Part shown: in pieces, positions 1 to 8,453 of the stretch | How positions within the stretch are numbered: position 1 is the first letter of the stretch | Layout: the number at the start of each line of letters is the position of its first letter | Assembly: GCA_964469565.1 (NCBI GenBank) | Contig: CAYXZD010000005.1 | Span: 62,001-126,000, forward strand | Source of the DNA: GCA-2720975 sp964469565 | GTDB lineage: Bacteria > Planctomycetota > UBA1135 > GCA-002686595 | Length of the DNA stretch: 64,000 nucleotides | Reading direction: 5' to 3' | Position numbers and translations under genes: made by a program | The notes under the pieces: generated by a model | What the model saw: only the letters and a program-made list of their open reading frames with translations | Database searches by the model: none | What the model was told of the DNA's origin: nothing

Positions 1-78
1 CCCGCGCTCAATCGGGCCTGGGTTTTCCACGACCAAGAAGTCACTGGCACAGCCGGGCAGCGTCTATACGCCACATGA
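1..78 (+). CDS. C-terminal tail of an unidentified gene (5' end outside window)
   Basis: Frame 1 is open from the window edge and ends at TGA 76-78, which overlaps the ATG of comEC (75-77) as ATGA, the same coupling seen many times elsewhere in this window. The visible 25 residues end in TAGQRLYAT and match no family I recognise. The ATGA overlap and normal-looking codons are the only support. Frame 3, used by comEC, is also open to the edge, so the alternative is that comEC starts further upstream and this tail is spurious. Confidence 0.45.
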   Translation, partial: PALNRAWVFHDQEVTGTAGQRLYAT

Positions 79-2630
79 GCCAGCGCGCCCCGGAGACCCC
101 TTGCCCCACCGAACCGGTCTCCCGCCCCCTATTCACCCTATCGCTCGCTCTGGCATTTGGATCTGTAGCCGGCCATGTCCAGACCCAGTGGGGCTGCAGC
201 ATGGCGATGGCGGGCTTGGCCGGCCTCGCATGGCGTTCACGAAGAACATCCTGCGGAAGTCTCGGCCCAGTCGTCGTGCTCGTGATGGGCGGTCTCGCGG
301 GATTGCGCACCCATGTCAGGATGCCCAGTCCACCGCAACGGGCAACTCAAACCCATGAATTGGGATCGACGACTGGAACGGGTCTCGATCCGCAATCGTT
401 GGAATCTTCGCACCCAAACGGCCCGACTCTCGCTGTACCTGGCCAGCCCATTCCCTACGGGCGCTGGACACCGGAGTCAGGGTCTCGGTCCCTGTCAAGG
501 GAGTCCGAACGTGGCTGCACGCATACAGAGTCCCTGCCCTTCCAATGCTTGGCGGGCACGCTTCAACCCGATGAGTTCGTGCAAGCAATTGGACCCGGGT
601 CGGTCACTCGCACGACCGGGCGAACATCTGCCCCCGCCGAGGTTTGGCGCACCGACTTTGCCCCCGATGAACTGGTGAGGATCGCTCCAGCTCGCCCCGC
701 CCTGATCCCCACCTCCATCCCTTGGCTCGAGAACTGGCGTGCGGCCATCAGCCATCGACTCTTGAGGGCCGAAGGGTCTCTGCCAAGCGATGCGCCCAGT
801 CGCGGCTTGCTGCCCGCACTCATCATTGGGGATCGCACGCACCTTGACGCCGGAACTTCCGACCTGTTCACACGCACGGGTACCCGCCACCTCTTGGCAC
901 TTTCTGGTCTGCATGTTGGACTGATCGCTTGGTTAGTGGTTTGGCCCCTTGGAGCCGCGCTGATGGGAATCCTGAGCTTGCTCACCACGGCGATCCGTCG
1001 AGTTTGCCACGACAGACCGTCCCGACGCGGCACCTCGGGTCTAAGTCATGGACCACTGGGCAACGGGGCCCGTGCGACTCCGAATCCTCCCCTCGGGATT
1101 CACATGGTAAGAGCAGGATTGGTCCTACTCATGATTCCACTCGGAGGAGGCGGCCCCGCCATCACACGCGCAGCCATTGCCCTCTCTCTCGCTGCCCTTG
1201 CCAATGTTTTGCCCCTCGGTGCGGGCTCCTCCCAGTGGGGGCGGCGCACCGACGGGCTCTCCTTGTGGGGTGCGGCCTTGAGCTTTGAACTGCTCGCAAA
1301 CCCCATGTCGATTGGCCATATCGGCCTGCAACTCTCGTACCTAGCCACTCTCGGACTGATCCTTGGAATGGGACCGCTTGGCCGCCGCCACCCCCTCAAC
1401 CTAAGGGACCACGATTCTTTGGGGCGCCCCCGCAGCCCATGGTGGCGCATCCCCCTCCAGCGACTCTTCGACATCACCTGGCTAGGGCTCTGCGCCTCTG
1501 TCCTCGCCGTCATCAGCACCTTGCCCGTCGTCTGGGATAGGTTTGGGCAGGTAGCCCCGGCGGGGATTCTCGCCACCCTCTTGTCCTTGCCCATTCTCAT
1601 CGCCCTGCTGGGTGCAGGCTGGTTGCACGCATTGATTCCCGCAGCCCTGCCGATTCATGTTCTGAACCTGCCCGGCCAGTGGCTTGTCGGATTGCTTGAG
1701 CTTTTCGATGGCCTGCCCGGCACCCCTTTGATTCTACCGCATCGACATTGGATCTGGGTCACGCTCGCCTGCTCCCTCGGCTTAGCTTCATTGCTTCAGC
1801 GGGAGCCTCCCCTCGCAGCCACGCGAAGTCGGGGTAAGCTCCTAGGGATGCTCGCACTCGCCAGTGGGGCTGCGCTCTGGATTCCTGACCCGCAGCCCGC
1901 TGAAGCTGAACTAGTGTTGCTCGACGTGGGACACGGGACCGCAGCCTTACTGCGTGTGCCCGGCGAAGATGTCTGGCTCTTTGACGCAGGGTCCCGAGAC
2001 CGAGTGGGAGTGAGCCGCGCCATCATCGCACAGCTACGCGAGTGGGACGCGAAGCATCTCAGTGTAGTGATCAGCCACCGCCATCATGACCATGCGGGTG
2101 CGCTGCCGCCCATCCTTGAGCGGTATACCGTGAGCACGGGAGCAGGCGCGCTGGTGGGGACAGAATCATGGAAACGGGTACCGATTGATCTCGACCGGGG
2201 CAGAGCCCAACTCCCGACACAGTCCGTGCTTGAGTTGCACCTCCTGCGCGGTTCCGCTACTGACGGGAACGAGGGGTCGAGGAGCCTGGAGATCCGCTTG
2301 GGCTCGTGGTCGGCCCTCCTTACGGGAGATGCCGAGCAGGAAGGCCTCGCAAAACTGCTGGACCAAGATGTTCTGCGTGGGCCCTACGACCTGCTTCTCC
2401 TCCCACACCACGGTTCCCAGACTCCACACCTCGACTCTCTGCTTGAGCAATGCCGACCCGGTACCGTCTGGATCAGCTGCGGACAAACTGCGGCTCTGGG
2501 GCCCGAATTGGACCGCCGGGGACTGGAGTGGAACTCAACCCATCGTTCAGGGGCCCTACGCACGGTAATCCACACATCTATAGACGTAGACCAGAATCTC
2601 CCTAGTGACTCCCCCGCTGCGGAGGGATAA
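75..2630 (+). CDS. comEC: ComEC/Rec2 DNA-uptake channel with C-terminal metallo-beta-lactamase domain
   Basis: Inner-membrane protein that conducts transforming single-stranded DNA into the cytoplasm. At 851 aa it has the usual ComEC length. The N-terminal part holds hydrophobic segments and a DUF4131-like soluble stretch. The competence domain follows, with the family signature of a GTGTRHLLALSGLHVGL-type motif near residues 265-280 and many membrane helices to about residue 600. The C-terminal metallo-beta-lactamase-like domain has LLDVGHG, a Zn-binding-type SHRHHDHAG and later LLPHHGS, so the nuclease-like metal ligands look intact. The start at 75 is chosen for the ATGA overlap with the upstream tail; the frame is open to the window edge, so a longer form is possible. 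A HEAT-repeat gene follows after 7 nt. Confidence 0.93.
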   Translation: MSQRAPETPCPTEPVSRPLFTLSLALAFGSVAGHVQTQWGCSMAMAGLAGLAWRSRRTSCGSLGPVVVLVMGGLAGLRTHVRMPSPPQRATQTHELGSTTGTGLDPQSLESSHPNGPTLAVPGQPIPYGRWTPESGSRSLSRESERGCTHTESLPFQCLAGTLQPDEFVQAIGPGSVTRTTGRTSAPAEVWRTDFAPDELVRIAPARPALIPTSIPWLENWRAAISHRLLRAEGSLPSDAPSRGLLPALIIGDRTHLDAGTSDLFTRTGTRHLLALSGLHVGLIAWLVVWPLGAALMGILSLLTTAIRRVCHDRPSRRGTSGLSHGPLGNGARATPNPPLGIHMVRAGLVLLMIPLGGGGPAITRAAIALSLAALANVLPLGAGSSQWGRRTDGLSLWGAALSFELLANPMSIGHIGLQLSYLATLGLILGMGPLGRRHPLNLRDHDSLGRPRSPWWRIPLQRLFDITWLGLCASVLAVISTLPVVWDRFGQVAPAGILATLLSLPILIALLGAGWLHALIPAALPIHVLNLPGQWLVGLLELFDGLPGTPLILPHRHWIWVTLACSLGLASLLQREPPLAATRSRGKLLGMLALASGAALWIPDPQPAEAELVLLDVGHGTAALLRVPGEDVWLFDAGSRDRVGVSRAIIAQLREWDAKHLSVVISHRHHDHAGALPPILERYTVSTGAGALVGTESWKRVPIDLDRGRAQLPTQSVLELHLLRGSATDGNEGSRSLEIRLGSWSALLTGDAEQEGLAKLLDQDVLRGPYDLLLLPHHGSQTPHLDSLLEQCRPGTVWISCGQTAALGPELDRRGLEWNSTHRSGALRTVIHTSIDVDQNLPSDSPAAEG

Positions 2631-2637
2631 TCCAACC

Positions 2638-3945
2638 ATGCTTCTAACGACAACCCTGATTCTCTGCACTTCAATTGCCAGTGTCAGTCCGTTCGGCACA
2701 CCCAAGGCCTGGCCTCAGACTCCCACAGACTCCACTGCATGGGAGTTGCCCACCGACAAGGCTCAGAAACGTCTGCTCCTATGCCGAGGGGGTGTTGTCT
2801 TGCGGCGACTGGCCCGTACCAATGAGCACGGGGAATGGGAGACACGCAAGGACGGCCAGTGGACGGTACTTCCCCGCGGCCTCGTCCTCTCCTACGCACT
2901 CGAAAAGGAAGTCGAGCGGGAGTTTGAACAGCGTATGGGTCTTACCCGACGCATGAAGGGCTCAGAGCAAGTAGAACAACAATGTCAGATCGCGGCATGG
3001 GCCCTCGATCAAGGGCTGCTGACTGAGGGCCTCGCCACCCTAGACCGGATTCTTAAGGAACAACCCGATAGCACGGTGGCGCGCAATTCCGCCACCGCCC
3101 ATTCAAACCGTCTAGGAGTCCCCCGCCTACCCGATGATCTAGTATTCACAGGGGAAACGATGCCCGGTGCCCTCGAGTCTTTTCTCACTTGGAGTAGCGC
3201 ATGCGGTGCGGCCCTGCGAGAAGCCGCCATCCTCAAGCTCGCTGTTCTGCGTGAGCGCGAAGGATTGTTGACAGTCCTAACGGGCGAACTCGGGTCTCGC
3301 CAGCCCCAGAGGCGAACCCTAGCCTCGTTAGCATTGAGGCGTTTGTACAAAGGCAAGGCAGTGCGTCCTCTGATCCTGCATGCCGTCCTCGACCCCGACC
3401 GCGAGATGCGCACGAGCAGTGCGCTCACCCTTGGGGCCGCCCAAGACAATGCCGTGACCCTCCCATTCGTCAAAGCCCTCGCCAGCCGAGATCCCCTGCT
3501 GCGTCAACGCTCAGTGCAAGCCCTGGGCCTCATGGCTTACCCAGCTGCAGTCGAACCCCTCGCTCATCATCTAAAGGGACTGGCACAACCGGGCGCCGCC
3601 GCCAGGGGAGGCCCTGGCCGTGTTCCTCACTCCAACATCTATGTGGGAACTCAAACCGCCTACCTTCAGGACTTCGATGTGGAAGTCGCCATGGGCAGCG
3701 CCATCGCCGACCCTATCGTCAATGTGCTCACTTCGGGCAACGTGCTCGATGTGGGAGTGATCAGCGTCAGCCAATCCCACTTTGCCACCGAGTCTCGTTC
3801 CATTCGCACCGCACTCGGAAACCTCACGGGGGTCAATCCTGGAAAAACCAATCGAGCTTGGATCGAGTGGTGGGATCAACACGGTGCTGCCTGGCTAGCG
3901 AGCCAGGCAAGGGAGCCGGAAAGCTCAATGCCCCAACGGTTCTAA
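2638..3945 (+). CDS. Exported HEAT-repeat protein of unknown function
   Basis: 435-aa protein starting with a signal peptide-like segment (MLLTTTLILCTSIASVSP). ATG 2638 is preferred over GTG 2605 because GGAGGG lies about 11 nt upstream and the signal sequence then sits at the N-terminus. Residues about 220-325 contain HEAT/PBS-lyase-like alpha repeats (RPLILHAVLDPDREMRTSSALTLG, then LLRQRSVQALGLMA as the second copy), normally protein-protein interaction scaffolds. The end (NPGKTNRAWIEWWDQHG) resembles the C-terminal WW-type ending of other exported HEAT proteins. It lies 7 nt after comEC, so it is probably co-transcribed, but no competence role is known for such proteins. Function unassigned. 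Confidence 0.8.
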   Translation: MLLTTTLILCTSIASVSPFGTPKAWPQTPTDSTAWELPTDKAQKRLLLCRGGVVLRRLARTNEHGEWETRKDGQWTVLPRGLVLSYALEKEVEREFEQRMGLTRRMKGSEQVEQQCQIAAWALDQGLLTEGLATLDRILKEQPDSTVARNSATAHSNRLGVPRLPDDLVFTGETMPGALESFLTWSSACGAALREAAILKLAVLREREGLLTVLTGELGSRQPQRRTLASLALRRLYKGKAVRPLILHAVLDPDREMRTSSALTLGAAQDNAVTLPFVKALASRDPLLRQRSVQALGLMAYPAAVEPLAHHLKGLAQPGAAARGGPGRVPHSNIYVGTQTAYLQDFDVEVAMGSAIADPIVNVLTSGNVLDVGVISVSQSHFATESRSIRTALGNLTGVNPGKTNRAWIEWWDQHGAAWLASQAREPESSMPQRF

Positions 3946-4203
3946 GTGGGCAGCACTCACTTCTAGGTACGGTTACCACCGCCTGCGCACGCCTAGCCGG
4001 CCACCACAACCCGCGGCAAGCATCTCTGGCAGATCACTCCTCGAAAACCGGTCCATAGGCTTGGGAACTGTTTGTTCCGAGTAAGGCCACGCCTCCCCTG
4101 AATCCGTAGGGGCATCCCCTCCCCGACTTGCAATTCACCTTCTGCATGGGGAACTGAATTGTTCTATGTTTGAGGAGACGAATCAGCCGTTTCGATTCAA
4201 GCC

Positions 4204-5409
4204 ATGACTCTCACCAGTTCCCTCATCCTGACCTTTCTGTGGATCGCTCAAGATCCCGGCGGTGCGAAGCACTGTGATGAACAGAGTCAGGGCACCGCAT
4301 CCGTGGTGGAGACTGTACGCCTCAAACGCGTGGCCCCGAAATCTTGGGAGGTAATCCTACCGGGCCCCGCATGGCATCCCCTCACCAACCCGCTCATCGT
4401 CAATGAGCACAGGTTTGCAGTCTCGACAGATGCCCGTGGTGACTTGCGCCTCGATACGACCGGAGACGGGCGCAAGGACACGGCCGTCCGGGCCGGACAC
4501 TCCATCATTCAACTGTCGGCTCCGGGTATACAGCCCTATGCACTCCGGCTCCGACGAGCCGGGATCACCTGGGAATGGTCCAACGCCGAAGTCATGCAAG
4601 GAGAGATCGAGGGCCAACTCCTCACTTTGATTGACCTCAACGGTGATGGGCGCTTTGATGAGTATGGCACAGACGCGATGACGATCGCCGAGAAGGCGGC
4701 CGCTAGCCATTTGTCGCGAGTGGTTTCCATGGCTGGACGTTTATACCACCTCGATATTGCGCCTGATGGAACCCAGGCCAGTACACGCCCGTACACCGCC
4801 CCGTGCGCCCGCCTCAACGTAGTCCGGCAGTTTCAGTCCCGGGGCGAATTGGTTTCAGCGATCTTTCAAAGCGGCGATTACTCCTTTGATTTTTCTGAAG
4901 CTCACTCGGGCCTACGCGTCCCCGCCGGCGAATACACCTTTCGGTCCGGCCTGGTGAGCTTTGGCAACGAATCAGCACGCATGGCGGGTACACAGATGGC
5001 TCCGATCGTCTTGGCTGACGGCGAGGACCGAGATCTTTCCTGGGGAGGGCCACTCAATGCACAATTCCGCTGCCGAATTCGAAACGGCGAATTGACCGTC
5101 TTCAGCAATCTTCGATTCACAGGATCTGGCGGAGAGAGTTATTTTGATTTTTTCCCTGAAGCCTCCGCGCCTCGGATTCGTGTACTCGACGCGAGCTCGG
5201 GAAAGATCGTGCAGTACGGACAGATGGGCGGATGCTGCGGGGGCGGGTTCAGCGCATTTGTTGCACGTGTCCCCCGCTCAACTCCCCTCGACGTACAACT
5301 CATCCACGAGCGGCGGATTTTCGAAAAGATATCAGGACGCGTGCGAGCTATCCCTTGCAAGTCCAAGGTCAAGGCGTCTGGGAAGTCCACAGATCAGCCT
5401 CCCCGGTGA
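4204..5409 (+). CDS. Exported protein with EF-hand/dockerin-like Asp loops
   Basis: 401-aa protein with a short N-terminal hydrophobic signal (MTLTSSLILTFLWIAQ) and no recognised enzyme domain. Two loops look like Ca-binding DxxxDG sites: DTTGDGRKD near residue 80 and DLNGDGRFDEYG near residue 147. These resemble dockerin or FG-GAP loops. A beta-rich C-terminal half follows, with a Cys/Gly cluster (GGCCGGG) near residue 345 and VPAGEYTFRSG, which resembles a carboxypeptidase-regulatory-like fold. The preceding 258 nt hold no gene. A GAGGAG at about 4172 is too far from the ATG to be a good ribosome site. Function unknown; an extracytoplasmic location is likely. Confidence 0.72.
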   Translation: MTLTSSLILTFLWIAQDPGGAKHCDEQSQGTASVVETVRLKRVAPKSWEVILPGPAWHPLTNPLIVNEHRFAVSTDARGDLRLDTTGDGRKDTAVRAGHSIIQLSAPGIQPYALRLRRAGITWEWSNAEVMQGEIEGQLLTLIDLNGDGRFDEYGTDAMTIAEKAAASHLSRVVSMAGRLYHLDIAPDGTQASTRPYTAPCARLNVVRQFQSRGELVSAIFQSGDYSFDFSEAHSGLRVPAGEYTFRSGLVSFGNESARMAGTQMAPIVLADGEDRDLSWGGPLNAQFRCRIRNGELTVFSNLRFTGSGGESYFDFFPEASAPRIRVLDASSGKIVQYGQMGGCCGGGFSAFVARVPRSTPLDVQLIHERRIFEKISGRVRAIPCKSKVKASGKSTDQPPR

Positions 5410-5431
5410 GATAACAACGGCACACGAGCCC

Positions 5432-5515
5432 GCCGCTGTCTCCCCGCCGTAGCCTCCCCGCCGCAGTCTCCCCGCCGCAGTCTCCCAGCCGCTGTCTCCC
5501 AGCCGCTGTCTCCCA
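5432..5515. repeat. 14-bp tandem repeat, six copies (minisatellite)
   Basis: Six head-to-tail 14-mers of the form GCCGCNGTCTCCCC or GCCGCTGTCTCCCA occupy exactly 84 bp. Variants differ at 1-3 positions, and the last two copies are identical. The unit is not a multiple of 3, and the repeat lies in the gap between the convergent genes ending at 5409 and 5537, so it is non-coding. Copy-number variation between strains is expected. Confidence 0.93.
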
Positions 5516-5536
5516 AACCTAGGGCCCCCCCAGTCG

Positions 5537-7087
5537 CTAGCCCTCTTGGGCCGCAAGTCCAAAACGAGGCGCCAAGAAACCTTTGAAGCCTTGCAGGGCT
5601 GTCCGCTGCATGTAGAACGCCAGCCCTCGCTCGGCCCCGAGCTCCTCGCCACCCCCTGCTCGCCCGGGTCCTCCGTGGATGGAAGCTGGAAGGACCATGC
5701 CTGGGGGCAGGCTCTGGCCGATGCCTCGCTCGCTACCCAACCAAACCCTGCCGTGCCAGGGAGCCACCCCGATGACATAGGACTCTGCCCAGTCCCCATC
5801 ACTGCTGTACAGGCTTGTGACAAGTCCTCCGCCCCCCAAGTTGACCAACTCGATCGCCTCGGCGACGTCGCCCGAATAGGGCAGGATCGTCGACACGGGG
5901 CCAAAGACCTCAAGTTCGTGGAGCACTTCAGCACGCGGATCCTCAGCCACCAGCAAGGTCGGTGCAACGAAGCAGGCACCGTGTTCCGTTTCCCCACTAC
6001 CACCCATGACGACCTGGGCCACCTCAGAGAGTCGTTCAATCCCAGCCCGTACGTCGGCCAACTGAGCGCTGTCGGTCAGGGGTCCCATTCGATGCTCACG
6101 ATCCGCAGGATCTCCCACCCGCACACGACCGATCTCTGCCATGAGGTCCGCTTGAACTTCTTGCACGCGGTCAGCAGGCACCAGGATCCGACGCACTGCC
6201 GTACATTTCTGACCCGCTTTCTGGGTCATGTCGGTAGCAATATTGGAAAGGAAGGCCCCGTAGGTCTCCGAACTCGGTTCCACATCCGGGGCTAGAACCG
6301 CGGCATTGAGAGAATCCGCCTCGATGTTGACGCGAACATTGTGGGCCACGACATTCGCATGGCCGCGCATCAAGGCTCCAGTCTTGGCTGAGCCCGTGAA
6401 GGCGAGGCAGTCCTGGGGACCGAGATGATCCAGCAGATCCCCCGCAGATCCAGCAATGAACTGGAAGGCCCCCTCCGGAAGAATGCCAGAGTCAACCGTG
6501 ATCTGAGCGAGTCGCCAAGCCAGTAGGGCCGTCGGCGAACCGGGCTTTTCAATCACCGGCATGCCGGCCAAGAGAGCGCAGGCCGCTTTTTCGAACATGC
6601 CCCACGCTGGAAAGTTGAACGCATTGATGTGGACCGCAACGCCTACCCGTGGGCTCAGGATGTGCTGGCCCCAGTAGCGGGCAGTGCGACCTAATTGAAC
6701 TCCCTCCCCGTCAGGCAGAGTCTTCCGATCCCCTAGGGACCGAGCGTAATGAGCGTAGGCCGCGAGTGTGCCTGTAGCTCCGTCGATGTCAAACTTTGCG
6801 TCTCCACGGGTATTGCCGCCGCAAAGACGACCCAACTCAATCAATTCCTCACGTTCAGCGTGCAGAGCCCCGGATAAATCCTTGAGCATTTGACCCCGCT
6901 CAGCAAACGAGAGGCCGCGCAGGTTTGGCCCCCCAACCGTGCGCGCATGCTCGGTCATCGCGGCAAAATCGATGTCCCCCGAGGGCAGTGCCGCTACGGT
7001 GTCCCCCGTGGCGGGGTTCTGCAGGAGACGGGGCTCGCCAGTCCCTTGGTGCCATTGGCCGGAGACGTAGCTCGAAAGTGTGTGCAT
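5537..7087 (-). CDS. PaaZ/BoxD-type CoA-semialdehyde dehydrogenase (stand-alone ALDH)
   Basis: NAD(P)-dependent aldehyde dehydrogenase of the PaaZ family. In PaaZ this domain oxidises 3-oxo-5,6-dehydrosuberyl-CoA semialdehyde in phenylacetate degradation; in BoxD it acts on 3,4-dehydroadipyl-CoA semialdehyde in the box pathway. Visible marks are HINAFNFP (153-160), general-base Glu256 in NIEADSLN, the catalytic Cys295 in AGQKCTAVRR, and the family-specific C-terminal HGGPGRAGGGEELG and YMQRTALQG. At 516 aa it ends where the ALDH domain ends, with no MaoC-type ring hydrolase such as PaaZ carries at its C-terminus. No paa or box genes are nearby, so the substrate is uncertain. It is divergent from murQ with 102 bp between. 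Confidence 0.88.
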   Translation of the reverse strand: MHTLSSYVSGQWHQGTGEPRLLQNPATGDTVAALPSGDIDFAAMTEHARTVGGPNLRGLSFAERGQMLKDLSGALHAEREELIELGRLCGGNTRGDAKFDIDGATGTLAAYAHYARSLGDRKTLPDGEGVQLGRTARYWGQHILSPRVGVAVHINAFNFPAWGMFEKAACALLAGMPVIEKPGSPTALLAWRLAQITVDSGILPEGAFQFIAGSAGDLLDHLGPQDCLAFTGSAKTGALMRGHANVVAHNVRVNIEADSLNAAVLAPDVEPSSETYGAFLSNIATDMTQKAGQKCTAVRRILVPADRVQEVQADLMAEIGRVRVGDPADREHRMGPLTDSAQLADVRAGIERLSEVAQVVMGGSGETEHGACFVAPTLLVAEDPRAEVLHELEVFGPVSTILPYSGDVAEAIELVNLGGGGLVTSLYSSDGDWAESYVIGVAPWHGRVWLGSERGIGQSLPPGMVLPASIHGGPGRAGGGEELGAERGLAFYMQRTALQGFKGFLAPRFGLAAQEG

Positions 7088-7189
7088 GAGAGTCGTACCT
7101 AGGGAGAACGGGGATTCGGGCGAACAGGATAGCGCATGAAAGGGTATGCGCCCATCCCAGCAGGGCCCTTGAACAAGCTAGTCTAGGCC

Positions 7190-8179
7190 ATGGCCAACCC
7201 TTCCCCCTCTAACCATCCCCCCAGCCGACCTGACGGTCAGGCCCCACACTCAACCCAAGGCACCCCCCCTAGCCTCAGCCGCTCTCACCTCGCCACCGAA
7301 CAGCGCCATCCCGAGGCGGCCAACCTCGACCAACTCTCAACGCCCGAGGCCCTCGCGCTCTTTGCCCAAGCCGATGCAGACGCAGCCGAGGCCGTGCGAG
7401 GTGCCCAGCCTGCTCTGGCGGCTGCCGTTGAGCTCTTGTCTCGCCAATTGGCACGGGGGGGGCGACTGATCTACATCGGAGCAGGCACAAGTGGACGCTT
7501 GGGTGTCCTCGATGCCAGTGAATGCCCGCCCACATTCCAGAGCCAGCCCGAACAGGTACAGGCCATCATCGCGGGCGGTCCCCAAGCCCTGACCCAAGCG
7601 ATCGAAGGCGCCGAGGACTCAGAGAGGGATGGATCCCTTGCTGTAGAGCAGCTTGCCCTAGGCCCTGATGATGTGCTCTTGGGAATCAGCGCGGGAGGGA
7701 CGACCCCGTTCGTTCACGCAGCCCTTACCGCCGCCCAGAAACTCGGATGCGCCACCGTTTTTCTTACCTGTGTACCTGCTGAACAAGTCCCCGACCCGGC
7801 CGATGTTTGCATCCGACTCATCACCGGACCGGAACTCGTCGCAGGCTCTACCCGCCTCAAGGCCGGAACCGCAACGAAAATGGCGTTGAATACCCTATCG
7901 ACCCTGACCATGGTCCGCCTTGGCAAGGTGTACGGCAACCTCATGGTCGATGTAGATACGTCCGCGAATGCGAAGCTGGTGGAGCGCGCGGAGCGCATCT
8001 TGATGACCCTCCACGGGATGACACGGACTGTAGCGCAGACCTATCTCAAAGCTGCGGGAGGCCAAGTCAAAACAGCTGCAGTCATGCACGCCTGGGGGCT
8101 CGACAGGCACGCGGCTCGACAACATCTCGATGCACACGGACAGCACCTGCGGCCCGCACTTCGATTCCCACCCAGCTAG
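7190..8179 (+). CDS. murQ: N-acetylmuramic acid 6-phosphate etherase
   Basis: Cytoplasmic SIS-domain lyase that cleaves the D-lactyl ether of MurNAc-6-phosphate to give GlcNAc-6-phosphate in cell-wall recycling. Signatures are GAGTSGRLGVLDASECPPTF, which contains the catalytic Glu of the E. coli enzyme, IEGAEDS with the second catalytic Glu, ISAGGTTPFV, GSTRLKAGTATKMALN and YGNLMVDV. The alignment to E. coli MurQ runs to the C-terminal end. The first 30 or so residues are a low-complexity Pro/Ser extension not seen in E. coli, so a later start is possible; TAGG just before ATG 7190 is the only weak ribosome-site signal. No murP, anmK or nagZ is adjacent. Confidence 0.93.
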   Translation: MANPSPSNHPPSRPDGQAPHSTQGTPPSLSRSHLATEQRHPEAANLDQLSTPEALALFAQADADAAEAVRGAQPALAAAVELLSRQLARGGRLIYIGAGTSGRLGVLDASECPPTFQSQPEQVQAIIAGGPQALTQAIEGAEDSERDGSLAVEQLALGPDDVLLGISAGGTTPFVHAALTAAQKLGCATVFLTCVPAEQVPDPADVCIRLITGPELVAGSTRLKAGTATKMALNTLSTLTMVRLGKVYGNLMVDVDTSANAKLVERAERILMTLHGMTRTVAQTYLKAAGGQVKTAAVMHAWGLDRHAARQHLDAHGQHLRPALRFPPS

Positions 8180-8300
8180 GCCTGCCCCGAGCGATCGATC
8201 GAATTGTGGAAAACTCACCCGCCAGTTACGGGTCCTTATCTGGGGAATCTGGGATTGAGCACAGGCCGTACTTGCCCTAGCTGTCGATGACGAGAGAGTT

Positions 8301-8329
8301 TTGCAAGCGTCACTGTAACCGCTTATGAA
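8301..8329 (+). promoter_or_regulatory. Candidate sigma70-like promoter upstream of the regulator operon
   Basis: TTGCAA at 8301-8306 and TATGAA at 8324-8329 are separated by exactly 17 nt, each matching 4 of 6 consensus positions. They lie about 125 nt upstream of the ATG at 8454. The rest of the murQ-8454 gap (274 nt) shows nothing else. Confidence 0.3.
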
Positions 8330-8453
8330 CACTGCAGTTAGTGGCGTGGCCCTCTGCTCGCCCCCCCTTTCTTGAGGTGCCTAGCCGACCCACCCCCAGG
8401 GGCCGATGCAAGGGATTCTCCTCGGAGCATGCCTCGCCCCCTAGCGTGGAGGT

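Noticed and set aside
5546..6295. 249-aa + frame antisense to the aldehyde dehydrogenase
   Set aside because: Exact antisense shadow of the strongly supported PaaZ-like gene; composition is atypical and no family matches.
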